From positions 310,001 to 374,000 of the forward strand of contig WHVD01000076.1 of the NCBI GenBank assembly GCA_015178975.1: DNA of 64,000 bases, given 5' to 3'. The first letter of the stretch is position 1. Every line of letters begins with the position of its first letter. The notes beneath the pieces are model-generated. The model was not told the origin of the DNA and did not search any database. It saw only the letters and a program-made list of their open reading frames with translations. Shown here piece by piece: positions 57,360 through 64,000 of this stretch. Source of the stretch: Hysterangium stoloniferum. Lineage: Eukaryota > Basidiomycota > Agaricomycetes > Hysterangiales > Hysterangiaceae. A program made the position numbers and the translations under genes.

Positions 57360-60211
57360 TCGTCGATTCCCAATGGTAATATCAGGGATGCAAAGTAGCT
57401 TGACGCCCTCCAGATTGAAAAACAGAAACCCATCCTGCGACGTAAAGCCCTTATACTCCTGCGGCGTTGCCCATATCCTCGAGAAGAAAACGTCTGCTCC
57501 ATACTGTCGTCGTAAAGCTTCTGGGATGTGTCCAATCCATCATGGCCCTCCAATGGGATTTCTGCTAGTAGAAAATCCGGAGGCAACTCAGGTAACGCAC
57601 CCTCCATTGTCTCTCGTGAAACATGCCGTTCAACATAATCTTGATGACCAGACGTATTTGGCGTTTTTCTCCTCGCTCCTTGTGATGGATGCTCCAGGGG
57701 CAATCCAGATGACTTACTATGATCACTGTGTATCTTTTCGGTCATCTCGCCTGATCGTTCATTACGTCCTTTCCTTCTTGCTCCCAGCCCTGCGAGTGTT
57801 GCATATGACGGACGCGTTTGGGTAGCCAACCTTCTTGACCGTCTTGGTGCTTCCTCCAGTGCTACCGCTGCAGACCCTGTATACAGTGGTGTTGACACAC
57901 TGTTGAAGGCAGGAACCCCTGAAACGTAGTGCATCCCCCGTGTATCCTCTTCCATCCCTGGAATGTCAGTTACGTACTCAGATTCAGCCCTAATGGTGCC
58001 CAATGGCTCATCACTATAGATTCTAGATAAAGCATCGGCAAATGTGTTCGACTTTCCAGGGATATATAGAATCTCAAAGTGGAATTCGTTTAGCAGATCC
58101 AGCCACCTTGTCTGCCTCGGGGACAAGTTCTTCTGTGTAAGTATATATTCTATCCCTTTATGGTCAGTACAGATTCGAAATTTTACCCCCAACAGTTGTG
58201 ACCGGAATCTTTTCAATGACTCCACGATAGCCAACAACTCCTGTTCGTGGACAGGGTAGTTCTGTTGTGCCGAATTGAATTTCCCTGACCAGAATGACAC
58301 GATTGCGGCAGTGCAAAGGTCTTCCCCTTGACTGAGAATGCCGCTCGCACCTGTTGAAGAAGCATCTGTTACCAAATTAATGGTTTGATGACCTCGTGAG
58401 TAGTCCAATGCAATTCTATAACTGTCACGATGGGCCTGAACAATCCGCTTGACGTCTTCAAAGGCACGCTGCTCTGTTGCACCCCAATGCCACTGCCTAT
58501 TTACTCCTGTCTGCGCTGCTAAAATAGCCATTGGGATTTGAACTCCCTCACAGTTGTTAGCGAGATATCCCACTGCCCCCAAAAATCCCGCCAGGAGTTG
58601 CTTATTTGTCGGAATCTTCCAGTTGCTCACTGTATCAACTTTATGTGGGTCCATTTTTAAACCTTTATTGTTAATCACATGCCCTAAAACTGGTAACTCC
58701 GAAGCAAACAGGTGCATCTTGTTGACAGTGAGGTATAACCTTTCCCGACGGAGCACTGTAAACACAGTGCGTAGATGCTTGACATGATCACTGATGGAAT
58801 CCGAGTAGACGACAATATCATCCAAATATACATCCATGAAGACGCCAATGTACGGCGCAAATATGTGGTTCATCAATGTCTGGTAAGTCGACGGACCATT
58901 GCAATCCCCTATTTGTAACGTCAGGCTTTCCATAGTGCCATCAGGAGAGGTGAACAATGTCCGGTGGACATGCTCGGGAACCACTCGGATCTGCTCGTAG
59001 GCATCCTTCCCATCTATCAAACTCCGATACTTATGACGCACAACATTTCGTAGAATAGCTTCGATATCTGGCAAGGGGGTCGCCAGCTTATATGTGTTAG
59101 CATTCTGCTCACGCTTATCCACTACAGTGCGTATTCGCAATGTTCCATCCGCTTTTGGAGGTTTAGGAATAATGAGCATAGGACATGGGTTCGTTCCCGT
59201 GGCTACCCTCCACCTCCCATTTTTGATATACGCGGTTTTCTTTTCATGCCATAGATCTCTCATTGCTTCGGGACATTTGGATGGTCTCCATGAGTAAGCC
59301 TTGGCGTCATCAATTATTGGAATGGTATGATTAACAGCCCGTAATGGAGGCAGTGCTGTTGATGCAGTGTCTGGGTCCAGGTCAGCCACCTCAGCACGTA
59401 AATCTGCCCTTGACCTCTCTAACTCATCGTCAAAAATTTCAGCTACCGCAGAACGGAGAGTCTCGATGGTGTCTCCTTCCATGGGAAGTGGCTGCGCTGA
59501 CCCAATGTTGACCCTTGTTGGATTCAACCCCATCATAACTTGATGTTGAAATATGAAAGGGGTCCCTAATATCAAGTCATACGAATCAAGGTTAGCAACA
59601 TCGAAACGCCGAGTGCACTTTATTTTCTGATATGAAAACTCAGCAGTAGCTGAATAATTAATTTTTGACCGTGATCCGTGAACAGCCAACTGGATAGTAA
59701 GTGGTTTTACTAGTGGATCCTTGACTACTTGCAGCTGATCGACTAACGTCGTCGACATGAAGTCTGCAAGTGATCCACTATCGATCAGGGCTTTCACCGG
59801 TCGTTCATTGATGAATGCCTCAATGACCACAGGTTTCGGTAAGCAACGAGTAAAGTCTTTTGGTTGCATTGAGGTACACTGGACCATTTCCACCCCGTTA
59901 TTTTGTAACTGCCTCTTTTTCCTATGTACTAACGCCTTTTTCGTAGGCATATGAGCGGCATTGACAAACACAACTGCCTCTGATAAGTCCTCTGTGACTT
60001 CTCCCCTGGCCACAATGTGTAGCACGGTCCATTCATCCTGTTGGAGATGGTCCTTCGTAACCAGGTACATTACTGATAACTCCCAGTCACGAATCCGATA
60101 CGACCCTGCCATGAATCGGATGATAAATCGCTGTCGCTCCACCCCATTTAAATCCGTCAAGATGCCTGTCTTATAATAGACTCGAAAACGAATCTCCAAC
60201 AACTTACACAT
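57311..60211 (-). CDS. Gypsy 2: protease, reverse transcriptase, RNase H
   Basis: Open without interruption from after a stop codon near 60228 to the shared frameshift. The protease site is ALIDSGSLADF near 59780. RT has PMLIIPKPPKADGTLRIRTV, YRSLIDGKDAYEQIRV and VYLDDIVVYSD near 58820. RNase H has LVTDASSTGASGILSQ, TDHKGIEYILTQ and FADALSRIYS. In contrast to copy 1 the RT start is intact (NTYKLATPLPD). Differences from copy 1 include several CG-to-TG or CA changes, for example in the segments equal to 46075-46160. It is probably inactive because the polyprotein is broken on both sides. Confidence 0.86.
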   Translation of the reverse strand: MCKLLEIRFRVYYKTGILTDLNGVERQRFIIRFMAGSYRIRDWELSVMYLVTKDHLQQDEWTVLHIVARGEVTEDLSEAVVFVNAAHMPTKKALVHRKKRQLQNNGVEMVQCTSMQPKDFTRCLPKPVVIEAFINERPVKALIDSGSLADFMSTTLVDQLQVVKDPLVKPLTIQLAVHGSRSKINYSATAEFSYQKIKCTRRFDVANLDSYDLILGTPFIFQHQVMMGLNPTRVNIGSAQPLPMEGDTIETLRSAVAEIFDDELERSRADLRAEVADLDPDTASTALPPLRAVNHTIPIIDDAKAYSWRPSKCPEAMRDLWHEKKTAYIKNGRWRVATGTNPCPMLIIPKPPKADGTLRIRTVVDKREQNANTYKLATPLPDIEAILRNVVRHKYRSLIDGKDAYEQIRVVPEHVHRTLFTSPDGTMESLTLQIGDCNGPSTYQTLMNHIFAPYIGVFMDVYLDDIVVYSDSISDHVKHLRTVFTVLRRERLYLTVNKMHLFASELPVLGHVINNKGLKMDPHKVDTVSNWKIPTNKQLLAGFLGAVGYLANNCEGVQIPMAILAAQTGVNRQWHWGATEQRAFEDVKRIVQAHRDSYRIALDYSRGHQTINLVTDASSTGASGILSQGEDLCTAAIVSFWSGKFNSAQQNYPVHEQELLAIVESLKRFRSQLLGVKFRICTDHKGIEYILTQKNLSPRQTRWLDLLNEFHFEILYIPGKSNTFADALSRIYSDEPLGTIRAESEYVTDIPGMEEDTRGMHYVSGVPAFNSVSTPLYTGSAAVALEEAPRRSRRLATQTRPSYATLAGLGARRKGRNERSGEMTEKIHSDHSKSSGLPLEHPSQGARRKTPNTSGHQDYVERHVSRETMEGALPELPPDFLLAEIPLEGHDGLDTSQKLYDDSMEQTFSSRGYGQRRRSIRALRRRMGFCFSIWRASSYFASLILPLGIDECGKLLSRMHIPSWRI

Positions 60212-60225
60212 TGCCTCCTGGCAGT

Positions 60226-63200
60226 GTCATCGAAAAGCTGGCATATCTTCGGTGAACCCAGGTATGTGTTCTTCATATACGGCTTGTATTTTATCCTCTA
60301 TGTCTTCGTCAACCCTGAACACAGACCACGGCATAAACAATGGCAAGTCAGTATTGGACTCATCCCAAATCCGCAAGCCAGACTCTTCTGTATGGACCTG
60401 AAACCGAGCTTCAGGGGAAATTCCTTCCTGCAAAAGCCTCCTTCTGGCGTGAAGTACTCTTTCAAAGTGGCCAGGAGGTACTGTCCTGGAGTGGGCCTGT
60501 TTTCTCTCATTGGTTCGTCATCCTCTAAAGACTCTTCTTGATCTGTCCCGCCCTCCATGAAAATAGCTGTACTAGCCATTTGAGCGATTGTCCAGTCCCC
60601 ACTTAGGAGGGCCTGTTTTGATATCACCATATACAAGTGGGGACGGAGGTGATCTACTATTTCATATGTCCAGTGACAAGGATCAAATATCACCTTAAAC
60701 TGCTTGGTGTGACACATCCCGGCATCAATGGACTCAACATTTGAAAAATACAGGCAACACTGATGTTGTATCAGGGTTGCGACAGCAATTCGGTCGGCAC
60801 AGTTATTGGTAAGTCTTTTCCCAGACCATTCGAAGTTACTTAAGATACTTTGCTCCACACGATACCCAGGTTCCCTACATTCTACCTTTCCAATATGCAG
60901 GTGAGGCCCGGGTAAGACGTTATCTTTGATCACAAAATCTGCCATTGTCAAGGACACTTCAAATCGTGTCCTTGGATTTTGCCCCTCAGCGATGGCAGTA
61001 TCCGGCCCAAAATATTCAGTAATTGATTTTTGTAGCCAAGATGTGTAAATCCGCTCATGCAAAATATTAAACTCCTGTTGGTCTTCCGTATTTCTCAACA
61101 CAAAGGAGGCCATGTGTAGTGGAATCTCAGCATGCTCCTTTCTCTTTTCCACATCTGTGAGTCGTTTAACTCTGACAGATCCAGCTGATATCAAAGTACC
61201 CTTTTTGGGTGCCGAAAGGAATTTTCCTTGAGGACAATTGCGGGATTCATGACCCTCCTTCTTGCAGTTAAAGCATCGTCCTTCTGCTCGAAGTTGATTC
61301 ATTTCTGTACAACTCAATTTCAAGCGATGTACTTTAGTGGTGTTTTCGAACCCGGAAGAAGTCAATGGATGAGTTCTTCTTCCCTTTTCATCAGTTTGTC
61401 CCACTATCTGATTGGCTTGGTCAGTCTTTCGTAGCCATCCTCGGTTCGACTTGACAAATGAGGTTTCCCTTTGCCCTTTGTCTATCTTATGAAACTCTTG
61501 GGCTGCTTCGAATCGAGTTGCCGTCTTGATGAGCCTCTTCCATGACGTATTTTCAGGGTTTAACCCCTTGTCTAACCATTTTTCCTTAAGGTAATCGTAC
61601 GCACCATCCCATGCAATCTGCTTAAGTTGACGCTCCTGGATGTCAGGAAACCGAATCGCATTATACTCAACATCTCGAGCGAAATCCCAAAAGCACCTTC
61701 CACCCTGTCGGGAAGTGGTCAATCGCTTACGCAACTGCAACTTGTAATCTGCCGGAAAACAATAGTCGAAAAGACCATCGTACACAGCCTTTAACGTCCA
61801 CTTCCTCTTGCTCAGTGCCACATGTTTCATATAGAAGGAACTAGCCTTGCCATCCAGGAAGTAAATGATGAGCTTAACCGCCCATTTACGATCTAACCCA
61901 TTAATTTCTGCCCACAGATCATAGGCGTAGATGAAGGCTTCAAGTACATCAATTTCAGCTACGCCGTTATATATAACAGCCTGCTTCATTTTGACTCCAG
62001 CTAACAATTTTTTAGTCCGTTTAGCATCGGCCTTCGACCTTTTTCGCTTTTCATGTCTTATGCGATTAGAGCTTGGTGAGGTTTTCTTTCCACCCTTCTT
62101 TTTTCCTGTTTCAGAATTGCTTTCCGTAGAATCTTCTGATCCCGATCCTGAATCAGGTGCGTCTATGCTCCTACTGATTTCCGAATCAGTGGATATACTG
62201 CTGGCTGAATCATCTGATCCATCACTACTAGATGGACTGCTGGAGTCGGATGGTGGTCCGAACTTTCCTTGCCCTCCCACTGCAAAGTACCCGCCATCAG
62301 GCACTTGTGAGGGTTCTCGTACATACTGGTTCGTCACATTCTTATCCATCTGCTTTCTCAGCAGCTGACGATTTCGCTTCTTGCTCTCCCCGCTAGTGTT
62401 TAAACTCGGGGAAGCCTTAGTAGGTTTCTTTAAGGGACGTTCACCCTCCATTCTCTCCTTTCCTTTAGGGGACTGGGTTGACGACTTATTTTTAGATCCA
62501 TCTGCTTTTGCAGGTTCTAACCTAGAGGAGGATGCTTCGGTTGGAATGGGTTCATTTTTGTCTACCTCAATGACAATGGCGCTTAGATTTAGGGAGACAT
62601 GGGGAAAAGTAACTGGACTCTCCATCCCTCTAATCATTCTCCTGGCTTTAGGTAACGTCCATGTTTCTGGTAGCGGCCCCAACTGATCTTCATCAGACTC
62701 CGAACAATCGGACCATCTAAACTGATCAGCCTGGCTGCGCTCCCGTGCCATAGCCTTGGACGCTCCCTCCTGCCTTTCATTGTCATCACAACTACTCTCC
62801 ATTTCAAACCACTCTGGAAAAAAGAGCGACTTTTCAGGGATGAGAGGCGTCTCCTTTCGCCGCCTCCTCCGGAAGGTCTTTCGAGGGGCGGCCAGCTCTT
62901 CAGGATACAATAGGCTATACTGGTATGTCCAGTTCTGAAGAGTAACCGGAGTACGGAGGTATTCATCAATAAGGGGAAAAAGCTCTCTCTCTCCCCCACT
63001 TTCAGACGATTCATTCGAGGCTTCATTACTGGGAGCATGGTCATTTCCAACAGCCGGGGCCATCGAGGAATCGGAGGTTATTGCCGCTACCTCTTCCATC
63101 TCAGCATCACAGTCCATCCTTCCCTCTCCCCCCTGAGGCGTAGGGAGGATTGGTTCGGGGCCCGTGGCATTCTGAGGGAAAGAAGTACTACTCACCGTTG

Positions 63201-63321
63201 CTATGGCCGGATCGTTCAACTCATCTACTACCCCCGCCTGTCGAACAATTCTCTTGCTCCACACGGGGATTGCGCTTCGGACTGTGCCTCGGTGAGTAAC
63301 GGGTTGATTTATATCGGACAT
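60226..63321 (-). CDS. Gypsy 2: Gag, zinc knuckle and unknown repeated domain, broken at its end
   Basis: Starts at the ATG at 63321 (MSDINQPVTHRGTV), 135 bp inside the 5' LTR. The N-terminal 430 residues are charged and low in complexity. The retrotransposon Gag domain follows (VLEAFIYAYDLWAEING, ASSFYMKHVALSKRKW, CFWDFARDVEYNAIRFPD). A CCHC zinc knuckle, CFNCKKEGHESRNC, lies near 61237-61278. Next is the domain with EYFGPDTAIAEGQNPRTRFE. Near 60440 two inserted bases (AAGGAGGCTTTTGC for AAGAGGCTTTGC in copy 1) shift the frame. At 60227-60229 a CGA Arg codon of copy 1 is TGA. The knuckle-to-protease region is therefore dead in this copy. Confidence 0.85.
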
Positions 63322-63455
63322 TATGACGGTATTGGTATGTTTTTTTTTTTGGTTTGGTAGTGTGCACACGTGTTATTGTGAAAACCTAGTGGGTGATCAG
63401 TCCACTAGTAGAAAATATAAAAGAATACAAAATTGAAGACAAAATACTCAAAAAG

Positions 63456-63734
63456 TGTAAGGTTCTGCTTAAAAGATAGCGTAATCCTTCGGTTTGAGCT
63501 TCTTACGAAGAGGAACGAGCAGAGTAGGAATAGGCTCCAATTCGTAGTCACTACTGTAGCTAATGGGTGGTTTCCCTATTTATGCTCGCATTCGCAGACT
63601 AAACCCCCTAGCGACAGATAATAAAAATGAAACAGTGTTCTGATCGGAAAATTATCTACCCTCTCTTTACCCCCTGAGACAACGGCGGTAGACCGCTCCG
63701 TGCCAAGTCCGCCACCAGGTCCGCTCCCGTTACA
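63456..63734 (-). repeat. Gypsy copy 2, 5' LTR
   Basis: 279 bp, same ends as the other two LTRs, with several differences (GGTTCTGCTTAAAAG for GGTTCGGCTTTAAAG; GACAACGGC for GACACGGC). The Gag start lies 135 bp inside. Confidence 0.88.
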
Positions 63735-64000
63735 CTCATATACATATCATATATGCCAGCGTGGTATGTATGCTGTTCGGACGAACCACAACTATACAGC
63801 CGTTCTCCTTCTATCGTATAATTTATAAGCATATTATTCTCAGAGTATGTTTCCTTCACAGCGGTGAGACATCCTCCAAAATTTGTGGAAAATATAACCT
63901 CCAGCCCATAAGGAAAAGGCTCGAGTTGAATTGCATCTCAGGTTCGACAAGATTTGCTTGTAAAACCTCCAGGTTTCAGAGGGTGTTTGCTCTGAAAATC
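63735..64000. other. Right flank of the gypsy element
   Basis: Non-element sequence starting CTCATATACATATC. No gene or repeat recognised in the 266 bp available. Confidence 0.4.

Larger units (their letters stand above)
55027..63734 (-). mobile_element. Ty3/gypsy element copy 2, nearly complete with both LTRs
   Basis: 3' LTR 55027-55304 and 5' LTR 63456-63734 (278 and 279 bp). Gag-Pol lies between and the polypurine tract (GTGGGAGGGCGGG on minus) abuts the 3' LTR. Domain order is Gag, zinc knuckle, unknown repeated domain, protease, RT, RNase H, integrase, chromodomain, extension: a chromovirus-like Ty3 element. No 5-bp target duplication is visible (AAAAG against CTCAT), and the left flank is the copia LTR. 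The LTRs differ by several bases and indels. No typical tRNA primer site starting TGG directly follows the 5' LTR. Confidence 0.9.

Noticed and set aside
55022-63739. Target-site duplication around the gypsy 2 element
   Set aside because: AAAAG and CTCAT do not match; the left side is rearranged copia sequence, so no duplication can be claimed.

Overview
The window looks like a gene-poor, repeat-rich stretch of a basidiomycete (mushroom-forming, Agaricomycete-type) nuclear genome. The reasons are class I hydrophobin genes with three short introns of about 50-63 bp, DUF6533-type seven-helix membrane proteins, a fungal kinase-like fragment, intron-rich ABCC transporters, and Ty3/gypsy (chromovirus-like), Ty1/copia and Tc1 elements. 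I found no rRNA, tRNA, CRISPR or bacterial-type operon.

Layout. 1-4 kb: truncated Tc1-like transposase, a gypsy RT remnant, and decayed or nested solo LTRs. 4.1-4.9 kb: remnant of a DUF6533 gene (-). 6.2-31 kb: a tandemly amplified cassette. Unit A holds ABC transporter 1 (-), a minisatellite, a kinase fragment, a DUF6533 gene (-) and hydrophobin 1 (-, broken). Unit B holds ABC transporter 2 (-), a minisatellite and hydrophobin 2 (-, intact); its DUF6533 gene is deleted. Hydrophobin 3 (+, intact) is an inverted duplicate facing hydrophobin 2. 31.6-44.9 kb: unit C, a decayed copy of the same material with a DUF6533 pseudogene, hydrophobin 4 and a 1-kb end of a third ABC gene. Almost every CpG has become TpG or CpA, and at least four LTR-type insertions with target-site duplications interrupt it.

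44.9-63.7 kb: a retrotransposon block. A gypsy copy on + (44928-50040, no LTRs) is followed by the 3' end of a minus-strand gypsy (50049-51085), a 5'-truncated copia element (51086-55021), and a nearly complete minus-strand gypsy with both LTRs (55027-63734). The two long gypsy copies form a 5.1-kb inverted repeat. Each carries frameshifts or a stop, and both share one break just before the integrase.

The repeated host cassette joins an efflux pump of the MRP/ABCC type, a seven-helix membrane protein and a secreted surface-active hydrophobin. Co-amplification is visible in the sequence; a shared function is only inference. The most interesting signals are CpG-directed decay confined to one cassette copy, graded damage across four hydrophobin copies (including a deletion that creates a substitute splice donor), a glutamine in place of the NBD1 switch histidine in both ABC copies, and unusual extra domains in the gypsy polyprotein.
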